From positions 2,338,501 through 2,402,500 of the forward strand of contig NZ_CP100604.1 in assembly GCF_031202265.1 (NCBI RefSeq): a stretch of DNA of 64,000 nt. Direction: 5' to 3'. Made by a program: the position numbers and the translations under genes. This DNA is from Bradyrhizobium sp. Ash2021. GTDB lineage: Bacteria; Pseudomonadota; Alphaproteobacteria; Rhizobiales; Xanthobacteraceae. Position 1 is the stretch's first letter. Every line of letters begins with the position of its first letter. The notes beneath the pieces were generated by a model. The model saw only the letters and a program-made list of their open reading frames with translations. It had not been told where the DNA came from and searched no databases. This document shows, piece after piece, positions 43,678 through 52,500 of this stretch.

Positions 43678-44634
43678 ATGTCCCAAGTCGATTGGCTAAG
43701 CCATCTCCTGCAAATGATCACCATCACCGGCCAGCTCGAGGTCCGCTGCGCCTACGGTGCACCATGGCGTGTGGCTTGGCCCCGGTCCGCGGCGAATGAA
43801 ATTCCCTACCACGTCGTGCTCAAGGGCCGCGCCATTATCGAGGATCCGGAGACACGGACGACCAGGGAATTGGTGGGCGGAGATATCGTGCTGCTGCCTC
43901 ACGGATCGGCGCACGTGCTGCACGATGGCAGCGGGCATACGCCGGGGCCAACGTACAGTAGCCAGCGTTCGGCCGGATGGATGCTCGGCGCAAATGATGG
44001 CCAGGGCGACCGCCTGGACATGTTGTGCGGGCGATTTTTCATCGGGCCGCCCCATGATCGGCTGATCCGCAATTACCTGCCCACCGATCTGGTGGTGCGG
44101 GCCATGGACGGCGATGATGAAGAGGGCGTCGGGTCCGCCGCGAACCACCTTGCCAATCTCGTCGGGCTGATGCGGATGGAGTCCGCCGGCGACAAGCCGG
44201 GCAGCAACGCCATCCTCAATGCGCTTTCCTCGGCGCTATTCACACTGACACTGCGCGCGGCAAGCGAATCCGATCAAGCTCCGGAAGGATTGTTGGCGGT
44301 GGCCGGCCATCCACGACTGGCCCCGGCCATTTCAGCCATGTTGGCCGATCCGACCCGGCCCTGGAATCTGCTCAATTTGGCTGACTTGTGCGGCATGTCA
44401 CGCGCCACCTTCATGCGGCACTTTCAGGAAAAGTTGGGCCGCTCGGCCGCGGACCTGTTAGTCGATATCCGGATGAGCCTGGCCGCCAACGAGCTGAAGA
44501 AGCCGACGATCAGCACCGAGGCTGTGGCCGGGGCGGTCGGGTATCAATCCGTATCGGCATTCCGGCGCGTGTTCACCGACAAGATGGGGATGACGCCGGG
44601 AGAATGGCGCCGTCTGGCGCGCGGGGGCGCGTAA
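43678..44634 (+). CDS. AraC-family regulator with cupin sensor (Cupin_6)
   Basis: A 318-residue regulator. The N-terminal cupin_6 domain carries GAPWRVAWP and EIPYHVVLKGRAIIEDPETR, followed by GGDIVLLPHGSAHVLHDG. The C-terminus has two helix-turn-helix motifs (NLADLCGMSRATFMRHFQEK; TEAVAGAVGYQSVSAFRRVF) and ends with a typical AraC tail (GMTPGEWRR). It is 282 bp upstream of the nitroreductase gene in the same direction and probably controls it together with the AhpD-like gene. This family often responds to electrophiles. Confidence 0.93.
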   Translation: MSQVDWLSHLLQMITITGQLEVRCAYGAPWRVAWPRSAANEIPYHVVLKGRAIIEDPETRTTRELVGGDIVLLPHGSAHVLHDGSGHTPGPTYSSQRSAGWMLGANDGQGDRLDMLCGRFFIGPPHDRLIRNYLPTDLVVRAMDGDDEEGVGSAANHLANLVGLMRMESAGDKPGSNAILNALSSALFTLTLRAASESDQAPEGLLAVAGHPRLAPAISAMLADPTRPWNLLNLADLCGMSRATFMRHFQEKLGRSAADLLVDIRMSLAANELKKPTISTEAVAGAVGYQSVSAFRRVFTDKMGMTPGEWRRLARGGA

Positions 44635-44916
44635 TGCGGTCTCGTGTTCGGTTCAAATTGGGCGAGGAACTAGGCGCGTAGGCCCGAAGAGTGCAGTCCT
44701 TCGCGTGAGCGACCCACGAGACGCCCCTCTATACCTGCAGCACGTGAAGCTCGACCTCAACGAGACAACCTGCGGCGTGCGATGTCGTGGATGGACCGAT
44801 GGGATATCCGCCTCGGTTTGATCCCTTTGGGCATTTAATTGAGCAAACCGCGTCTCGAAACCAGCGTTGGCCCGGAGCAAAGGAGGCTCCTAACCACCGC
44901 CTGATGGAAGACAGCC

Positions 44917-45534
44917 ATGACCAACCAAGTTATCGAATGTATTTTGAGCCGCAGCTCTGCCAAATACTACGACACCACCGCCACGATGAGCGACGAGCAA
45001 ATCCGCGAACTGGTGCGTGTAGGCACCTCCGCGCCGACATCTTTTCACCTGCAGAACTGGCGGTTTATCGCCGTTCGCACGTCCGAAGCAAAAGCTCGGC
45101 TGCGTCCGATCGCCTGGGATCAGCCCGCGATCACGGAAGCCGCTGTTACCTTCATTATTGTCGGCCAGCTGGCCGACTCCAGCACAATTCCGGAGCGCCT
45201 GGCGCCAGTAGTGGAAGCGGGCATCATGCCGGCAAAGATGGTGCCGGAATGGGAAATCCCGGCGCGCGGTCTGTATTTCGATCAGCCGCAGCGCCAGCGC
45301 GACGAGGCAATGCGCTCCGCCACCTTCGGCACGGCCGCAATGATCTACGCGGCTCGTTCGCTGGGCCTAGGTTCGACGCCGATGATCGGTTTCGATGACG
45401 AAGCGGTGCACCGCGAGTTCGGCCTGGCCGATGACGAAGTGCCGGTGATGTTGTTGTCGGTGGGGCCGGAGCGCCCGGGGAACTGGCCGCAGAAGCCGCG
45501 CCTGCCCCTGGCGGACGTGCTGCACTTCGCATAA
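44917..45534 (+). CDS. Nitroreductase-family FMN oxidoreductase, copy 2
   Basis: A 205-residue flavoprotein, paralog of the gene at 9336-9971. SRSSAKYYDTTATMSDEQIR, TSFHLQNWRFIAV and SLGLGSTPMIGFDDEAVHRE are shared. Only the N-terminus is shorter (MTNQVIECIL). It is followed after 34 bp by the intact AhpD-like gene and preceded by an AraC regulator, so this locus appears to be the functional version of the duplicated module. Activity on quinones or nitro compounds is expected from the family; the true substrate is unknown. Confidence 0.93.
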   Translation: MTNQVIECILSRSSAKYYDTTATMSDEQIRELVRVGTSAPTSFHLQNWRFIAVRTSEAKARLRPIAWDQPAITEAAVTFIIVGQLADSSTIPERLAPVVEAGIMPAKMVPEWEIPARGLYFDQPQRQRDEAMRSATFGTAAMIYAARSLGLGSTPMIGFDDEAVHREFGLADDEVPVMLLSVGPERPGNWPQKPRLPLADVLHFA

Positions 45535-45568
45535 TTTTCTACGAATCCAGTAACTTACGGAGACTACG

Positions 45569-46114
45569 ATGCCAAGATGTGCGATTCTAAAGCCGGAACA
45601 TGTGCCGGCCGATTCGAAGCCGACTCTTGAGACGTTCACCAAGAACATCGGTTTCACCCCAAATATGATGGCGACGTTCGCGCACAGCCCGATCGCCTTC
45701 AACGCATGGGCCGTGCTGCTCGGCGCCTTGAGCAAGGCGCTCGACGTGAAGACGCGCGACAGCATCGGCCTCGCAGTCTCCGAGGTGAACGGCTGCAACT
45801 ACTGCCTGACAGTTCACAGCTTCACGGCCGAGCATATGGCCAAGCTGCCGGGTAACGAGATCATCCTCGCCCGAAAGGGCCATGCCAGCGATCCGAAGCG
45901 GGACGCCGCGGTCCAGTTCGCCCACAAAGTCATCGAGAGCCGGGGGCACGTCACTGACGCCGAACTGAAAGCCGTCCGCGATGCCGGCTACACGGATGCG
46001 AACCTCATGGAGATCGTCGCGCTGGTGGCCATGTACTCTCTGACGAACTTTTTCAATAACGTGTTCGATCCCGAGAAGGACTTTCCCGTCGTTACGCCGG
46101 CCGGCTCGCTCTGA
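45569..46114 (+). CDS. Carboxymuconolactone decarboxylase/AhpD-like protein, intact copy
   Basis: A 181-residue all-helical protein. The AhpD core E-x-NGCNYCLTVHS provides the CxxC and His of the peroxidase-related alkylhydroperoxidase D branch. SIGLAVSEVN precedes it and LMEIVALVAMYSLTNFFNNV, near the C-terminus, is the family's last helix. ATG 45569 follows a GGAG site. Two other copies in the window (8809-9300 and 18506-18885) are broken, both by internal deletions. It probably acts in peroxide or electrophile reduction together with the nitroreductase encoded just upstream. Confidence 0.93.
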   Translation: MPRCAILKPEHVPADSKPTLETFTKNIGFTPNMMATFAHSPIAFNAWAVLLGALSKALDVKTRDSIGLAVSEVNGCNYCLTVHSFTAEHMAKLPGNEIILARKGHASDPKRDAAVQFAHKVIESRGHVTDAELKAVRDAGYTDANLMEIVALVAMYSLTNFFNNVFDPEKDFPVVTPAGSL

Positions 46115-46270
46115 ACTCTATCCGGTCGCATCGACCATCTCCGAGGGGCCTTTAGGGGGGCATGCGATGCGAGCGTAAGCGCCGTTTAGCTGTGTAAATT
46201 CTCGTATGGGAGGTGGTCGCACCCGCGAAGATCTACGATTCAAAAATCGAAGGCGCTGAGTTCGGGTTGG

Positions 46271-46702
46271 TCATCGGGTCTGCGCCCAATCGGCCAGTAA
46301 AACGTCCGTTTCATTTCCGCAATCGGATGCATCATTGATGCTGGCAACCCGCCTGCGCATCAGACCGTCCGGATCGAACTCCCAATTCTCGTTTCCATAA
46401 GCCCTGAACCAGTTCCCGCATCGTCGTGGTATTCGTACGCAAAGCGAACCGCGATGCGATTGTCGGAAGGCCCAGAGCTCCTTCACAATCCGATAGTTCA
46501 ATTCCTTCGCCCATTTGCGTGCCAGAAATGCCTCGATGGCGGCGCGGCTGGACAGAAATTCAGCGCGGTTTCGCCACACACTGTCGATGGTGTAAGCGAG
46601 CGCAACCTGGACCGGATCGCGGCCGTTCCAGCCATCCTCCGCGAGCCGGACTTTCTGAATGGCGGTTTCGCGATTGAAAGGCGGAATGGGCGGACGTGAC
46701 AT
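46271..46702 (-). CDS. DUF1348 (NTF2-like) protein with compensating frameshifts in the middle
   Basis: A 143-residue frame. The start [20 protein letters not shown] and [20 protein letters not shown], and the end [20 protein letters not shown], match the DUF1348 family of nuclear transport factor 2-like proteins. Between them, after [12 protein letters not shown], about 17 residues ([17 protein letters not shown]) do not fit. The neighbouring frame there reads [17 protein letters not shown], exactly what the family has. Two indels, about 50 bp apart, therefore shift the frame and restore it. The protein could be made but would have a scrambled core strand, so function is doubtful. ATG 46702 has an AAGGAT site. 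Confidence 0.8.
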   Translation of the reverse strand: MSRPPIPPFNRETAIQKVRLAEDGWNGRDPVQVALAYTIDSVWRNRAEFLSSRAAIEAFLARKWAKELNYRIVKELWAFRQSHRGSLCVRIPRRCGNWFRAYGNENWEFDPDGLMRRRVASINDASDCGNETDVLLADWAQTR

Positions 46703-47377
46703 GGCGTATGATCCTTACACGGTCTGAATGTGGCACCGGCAAGTTAGGGCCATCGCGCGCCAAGACGAGAGTTTACCGTCGTAAAGAACTGCAAATGGGC
46801 GCATCCGCGCCCAGCCGATAGCACCTCTCAATCGACATCAGCCCAGGGTTTCGATCCCAAACAGACGGATCAGGCGGGTTGCTTCGCGCAGATCAGCCGT
46901 GTCGGCGCATGCTCTTTTGGAACGCATCGACGGTTGGCCGCAAATCTTACGTGCTTCGTGCCATCACCCACGCGAGCTAATCACGTGCACTTCGTTGACG
47001 GTGCTTCCGGGGGTTACGTCTTCGCTGCAGCCAACTTGAAGCGAAATGTTGCGAGCGGCCTCGGGTACACAAGGAGCTTGTGTTTCGGCTGCGCGCGTCC
47101 AACCCATCAGACACTCCGTTTAGGGTGCCTAGGGTATCTGCCAATCCCGGTAGAGGGTTTCCACATCAGCGGGTCGTTGATGCTCAACCCCTGGCCATCC
47201 GTTTTGCGCGCGGAAACAAAGATGTGTGGAGAAGTTCGCCAGAGAAAAGCTAACTCGGTTAGCTTCCCTCTGGCGTTTGGGACTTGCCAGCTGAGCAAAT
47301 ACTGTCGGATCCAGGCGGCACGGACGCCGAAGATGCGTGAGGCGAACTGAATTGCCGCGATAACAGGAGAGTGAGCA
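46703..47377. other. Intergenic stretch without a supported gene
   Basis: A 138-codon plus-strand frame (46934-47350) has no recognisable features and an unnatural composition. A long imperfect hairpin lies at 47238-47274. No other element is seen. Confidence 0.5.
47238..47274. repeat. Stem-loop of two stacked inverted repeats
   Basis: gccagag (47238-47244) pairs with ctctggc (47268-47274) and aagctaac (47247-47254) pairs with gttagctt (47258-47265), leaving a 3-base loop and a small internal bulge. It lies about 100 bp before the gene at 47378. It may be an RNA structure, an operator or a mobile-element scar. Confidence 0.5.
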
Positions 47378-47872
47378 ATGTTGACCGCGACCTTGACGCT
47401 GGAAGATGTCCAAGAATTTCTCAAACGGTTGACCGCCACGATTGAACTCGATCAGCTCAATGTCGACGCCATGCCGCCAGAGCACTTTGCGACTGCGTAC
47501 AACGACAGCATGTGGCGCACGTGGCGGCACGATCATCGTGCCTATATCGAGAAGCTGCTCTTGACCACCGATGCGATGCCGCCGGTCATGCTCTGGCAGC
47601 TGACGGGAATTGCGATCGCTTACGAGCCCGCACGTGTCGGAAACATTGTTCTAGAGCTTTTCGCCGAGGTGGTGAGTGGCAGCTGCGCGGAGGATCTTGG
47701 AACGGCAGATCGCTTCTTTGGCCGATTGATCCAGGAGATGAGCGGACAGCGCAAGGGCAACTCGTGCCACGGAAGCGCTCAAGCGTCGATCTTGCGCTGG
47801 CTGCCCGAGCTCGATCCGCTGCGGATCGCCCGAGATCCTGAGTGTGGATATGGCCCGTTACGGGTCCGGTAG
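47378..47872 (+). CDS. Hypothetical protein
   Basis: A 164-residue soluble, mostly helical protein from ATG 47378 (MLTATLTLEDVQEFLKRLTA), behind an AGGAGAG site. Regions such as MWRTWRHDHRAYIEKLLLTT and VLELFAEVVSGSCAEDLGTA look like natural protein with balanced composition and no membrane segment. I do not recognise the family. The gene stands alone, with about 670 bp of non-coding DNA before it and an IS256 remnant after it. Confidence 0.6.
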   Translation: MLTATLTLEDVQEFLKRLTATIELDQLNVDAMPPEHFATAYNDSMWRTWRHDHRAYIEKLLLTTDAMPPVMLWQLTGIAIAYEPARVGNIVLELFAEVVSGSCAEDLGTADRFFGRLIQEMSGQRKGNSCHGSAQASILRWLPELDPLRIARDPECGYGPLRVR

Positions 47873-48340
47873 CGGAGCACCGACGATGGTCGCCCCGCGA
47901 TCAGGCTGTTGGACATCGTTCGCCTTCGCAAAATTGCCGCGGGACGAATTCTTGTGAACGCTAACCAGATCGTGTGGCAGGGCCGCGACCGCGCCTCTCT
48001 GCGAGGTTCTCGATCCGGTCACCTCGGATGCTCGCGCGAAGCCCCGTCGACCCACGACACAAGGCGGAGATCTCAACGACGCACCAACAGTAACCTGACG
48101 GATCTCCGACATAGAAGTCAGACCACGAGCATTGAAGATAGCTTCTGGGCAAGTTCGGCCCATCTCGATGCAAGAGGGTGCAGCGTGGTGGCCGCTGCCG
48201 AAGCAAGAGACCCCCCTCGGTTTTTTCGCGCTCGAAAATCGTTGAAAAAATCGAGGCGAAATTCGCTAGATGTGTCAGCTAGATGGAGATTCGAGTCGTT
48301 CTCAAAACGAAATCGAGTCGTTCTTAAAGAGGAAATCGAG
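47873..48340. other. Intergenic stretch without a supported gene
   Basis: Short frames only. The right part (48200-48340) contains repeated gaaatcga / cgattt words and is AT-richer than the surroundings. It borders the end of the IS256 remnant. Confidence 0.45.
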
Positions 48341-49046
48341 GATCGTGTCCCCGTGCGTGGTGTAACTGGCGGCGGGTCACCGCGTTCACCGGCAAGAGCC
48401 GGGCAGGTCAGCTGGCGATAGCCGGAAGGCTGACGGTTGGATCATCGCTCAACGGCGCGATGGTTTCCAGCGTCATGTAACGGGCACGCTGGACGGCCCA
48501 TTCATCGTTCTGTTCGAGCAGGATCGCGCCGACGAGACGGACGATGGCATCTTCGTTGGGGAAGATGCCGACGACCTCGGTCCGCCGCTTGATCTCGCCG
48601 TTGAGGCGCTCGATCGGATTGGTCGAGTGCAGCTTGGTTCGATGCTGGGGCGGGAACGTCATATAGGCGAGCACGTCGGTCTCGGCCTCATCCAGGAAGC
48701 CAGCGAGCTTGGGCAGCTTGGGGCGGAGCTGATCGGCGACCTTCCGCCACTGCGCTCGTGCGGTCTCGGCATCGTCCTGGGCAAACGCGGTGGCGATGAA
48801 GGCGGAGACGACGCGCCGCCCGCTCTTGCCGGCATGCGCCAGCGCGAATGAAGTGCACGCGGCAACGCTGCCAGGTGGCGTTGAGTACCTTACTGACGGC
48901 GGCCTTGATGCCCTCGTGGGCGTCGGAGACGACGAGCTTGACACCGCGTAAGCCGCGGCGGGCGAGCTTGCGCAGGAATGCCGTCCAGAATGTCTCGGCT
49001 TCGGAAGGACCAATATCCATGCCGAGCACCTCGCGCTCCCTCTCCG
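48341..49046 (-). mobile_element. Truncated IS256-family element
   Basis: The 3' end of an IS256-family element lies here, with its 5' half missing. The gatcgtgtccccgtgcgtgg stretch at 48341 resembles the outer end of such elements. I could not find the other end, and the homology stops near 49046. It is next to the start of the polyketide/P47-like cluster. Confidence 0.65.
48408..49046 (-). pseudogene. IS256-family transposase, 5' truncated and frameshifted
   Basis: On the minus strand EREVLGMDIGPSEAETFW and GLRGVKLVVSDAHEGIKAAV (with the second catalytic Asp) are in one frame. After RCRVHFIR a loss of about 4 bp shifts the frame, and FIATAFAQDDAETARAQWRK, TKLHSTNPIERLNGEIKRRT (carrying the Glu of the DDE triad) and EDAIVRLVGAILLEQNDEW follow, ending in SLPAIAS at 48408. 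The N-terminal half with the first Asp is absent. It is inactive. Confidence 0.9.
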
Positions 49047-49598
49047 CAAAAAACACTCGAAACGCAGAAAATTCAAATTGTACCGATAGGATAAGGCTTT
49101 CCGAAAACGACCGGTGGTACACGTTTGGCTGCCGCGCCGCAGCGGTCGCGGAGGAGCCGGTGGGTGAAGCCGCAGTCGCATCGGACGACCTCGCCGCGGT
49201 GCTCGGGGTTGCTGCGGATCGCGTCCGTGGCGCCGGCTGGTTCGCGCGTATGGAATATGGCGCGGCGGCCGATCTCGCCGCGCCGCCGGCGGGCGGCGAC
49301 GTCGCCCTCAGCATCTTTGCCAACGACCTCGACGTGCGCCGTGTTTTCGCGTCGCGGGGGTCGAAAGGGTAAGACGTCCTTGCGGCGAATTTTCGTGGGA
49401 GAAAGCCGACCTCGCCGACGCGCTGAAACGCGCGGTGTAGCAACGATTTTGAGTGGGCTGACATACTTACGTCGTCATCGCCGGGCTTGGCGGGCGCCAT
49501 GAAAGCGGCGCTCCAATAAGACTATTTCCAGGTTGCCTTTGACATATACACAAGTTAGGATTGTTTGATGAATTGCTGCACGCCTTGCCTCTGACCCG
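49047..49598. other. Border region before the polyketide cluster, no supported gene
   Basis: Contains a GC-rich plus-strand frame ending at 49372 (VALSIFANDLDVRRVFASRG) that looks protein-like but has no start or known domain, perhaps a 3' remnant. Bases 49440-49598 are AT-richer and should hold the promoter of the polyketide synthase operon. Confidence 0.4.
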
Positions 49599-52500
49599 AT
49601 GTCCCGAATTGCCATCATCGGCTTTCAGGGACGATTTCCGGGTGATGCGAAGTCGTCATTTGAATTCTTTGATCGACTCCTGGCAGCAGATTGTTTTTGC
49701 GGCGATGTTCCAGCGGATCGTTGGTCAAATGCTCGGTATGTCACCAGAGATATGGCCGCTGGCAAGACAGCGACCGGACGTGGCTCTTTTATTGATTATG
49801 ACTATCGTGGTTTTGACCTGGACGTATTCGCCCTTTCCACCGACGAAATTGCCTTTCTAGATCCGCAGCAGCGGCTTGTTCTGGAAGTGGCGTGGGAAGC
49901 GCTGGAACAGGCAGCAATAGACCCGAACGCGCTCTCTGGACAGGCCGTCGGCGTCTATGTCGGCGGCTTCACGACCGATCATTTATTGAACCAGTTTTCC
50001 GCCCCGGCGCGAAGTGCGCTGGGGCGGTTCTCAGCCGCCGGGTCGACCTTGACGATGCTCGCGAACCGGCTGTCCTACGCGCTTGATTTGCGTGGCCCGA
50101 GCTTCACTGTTGACACAGCCTGCGCGTCGAGCCTCACGGCTCTCGCTGCCGCTGTCCGCGACCTGCAAACCGGTGCCTGTCGCATGGCGCTTGCCGGCGG
50201 TGTCAGTTTTATGCTCCGTCCGGAATATCAGATTGCGATGTCCGCAGCCGGACTGCTCGCCGTGGACGGTTGCTCGAAGCCATTTTCGAACCTCGCCGAT
50301 GGCTATGGACGGGGCGAAGGCTGCGGCATGCTGGTGCTGAAACCACTTGCCGACGCCTGCGCCGACAACGACCGTGTTTACGCTGTCATCGAAGCGATCG
50401 GCACCGGACATGGCGGACGCACCGCTGGCATATCGTTGCCGAGCGGTCGGGCACAAGAGGACTTGATGCGCCAAGTTCTGGCGGCATCGGGTCTGACGCC
50501 TAACGATATCGGATATGTGGAGGCTCATGGAACCGGTACTGTGCAGGGAGACCGGATCGAAGCAAGGTCGATCGGATCGGTTTATGGCGGAGGCGCGCGA
50601 AGCGAGGCGCTACCGATAGGCTCCGTAAAGGCGAATATTGGACATCTGGAGGCGGCCGCGGGCGTTGCGGGCGTGATCAAGGCATTGCTGATCCTGCAAT
50701 CGGGCCGGATCCCTCCTCATTTGCTGGTGGGATTCCCCAACCCGGATATTCCATTCGAGGCGCTCAATCTGCGGTTATCGGGGGGCCCTGAGCCTTTGAA
50801 AGCGCCGCATGTTGCAGTGAACGCTTTTGGCTATGGCGGAAGCAATGCACATGTGATCCTCGGTCCGCCGCCCGGGCCCAGCAAGCCGCTGGCGAGTGCT
50901 CCGGCTCAAAGCGGCTCTTTGATGCTACCGTTTTCCGCTCAATCAGCGGAAGCTCTGTCGGACTGGCTCGCTCGCTTGTCGGAGCAGATTGAAACCGACG
51001 TCTCACCGATCGATCTGCAATACACGCTCGCCAGGCGCCGTGGCCACAGACAGTTTCGCAGCGCAATCTGGATAGACCGGAGTGAGGCGCCGGCATCAAT
51101 CGTTGCGCAAATTCGCACGGCTCTGGAGACAAGGGACGCGCTTCAGGGCAGGATTGCGACCGATAGAGTCCCGCGTGCGTTGTTCGTTTTTTCTGGCATG
51201 GGGGCGCAATGGTCCGGAATGGGACGGTGTCTATGGGCCTCGGAACCCGTCTTCCGCGAGTCCTTGAAAGAACTCGACGCCGCTTTTCATCCTTTGGCCG
51301 GTTTCTCGCTAATAGACGCGATGACCAAAGACGAAGATCCCAGCGCCCTGCGGGGGTGCCGTGTCGCGCAGCCGGTCAATTTCGCCCTGCAGGCCGGTCT
51401 GGTAAGGGTGCTTTCCGCATACGGACTGGATCCCGATATTTGTCTCGGACATTCTGCGGGTGAAGTCGCGGCCGCGTATTGCAGCGGGCATTTGACGTTA
51501 GATCAGGCCCTTTCCGTCTGCTGGGCCCGTTCCGAATTGCAGGACCAGCAGGCAGGCAGAGGGGGATTGCTGGTTGCCGCGATAGGCGACGAAGAGGCTC
51601 ATACGCTCTGCACCGAGATTCCAAGGCTGGAAATTGCCGCCTTCAATGCCCGCCGGTCTATTACATTTGCCGGGTCAGAGAGGGTGCTTTCACAAGCGGA
51701 AAAAAATCTGGGCCTCCGCAAGGTACCATTCCGCCGCCTGCCCGCCGACATCGCCTATCATAGCGCGGACATGGACCCGATCCTGTCCCAGCTTCAGGCA
51801 CGGCTGGAGGAGCTTGATCCCACTCCTCCGGCTATCCCGCTTGTGTCCAGCGTAACGGCAAAGAATATTTCCGGCCACGGTCATGACGTGATGGGAGCGG
51901 GGTACTGGTTGAAAAACGTGCGTGGCCCGGTGCGGTTTCATGCAGCGCTCGAAACAGCTTTCGATTTGGGCGCAACCCATTGCATCGAGTTGGGTCCCGG
52001 GCCCGTACTGCGCGCGGCCATAAGAAAAACCGCGAACGATCAAGCGCAAGACATTACCATCATCCCTACTTTGGACGGGGAAGACGACGAACAACTGGCA
52101 ATTCGTAAAGCACTGACCCGTGTCTATGCGAGCGGCGGACCGCTCAATTGGCTGCGCGTGGCTCCGGCTGGAAAAATCTGCAGCCTTCCCGCAACCGGCT
52201 GGCAACGCCAGCAGTTCTGGCATGAGGCTGATGTCCAGGTCCGGGATCGTTTGCGCAACGCGGGTGGCAGCCCTTGGGCGGAACCCTCCATCGTGCCGCA
52301 GAGCTGGATTACCGATCTCAACCAGGAGGTCTTCGCATTTCTTTCCGACCATCGAATAGAAGGGGTTCCAATTCTTCCCGGAGCGGCCGCCATGGAGGCT
52401 GCATTGCAGACCGCGCTCGCCGTCAAAAAAGGTCCGGGCCCGGCATTGCCGGTAGGTCTGTCGGACATCTGCTTTGAAAATCCATACCCGCTGAACCGGC

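Noticed and set aside
46934..47350. 138-codon plus-strand frame
   Set aside because: Contains a strong hairpin and no protein signature, so probably non-coding.
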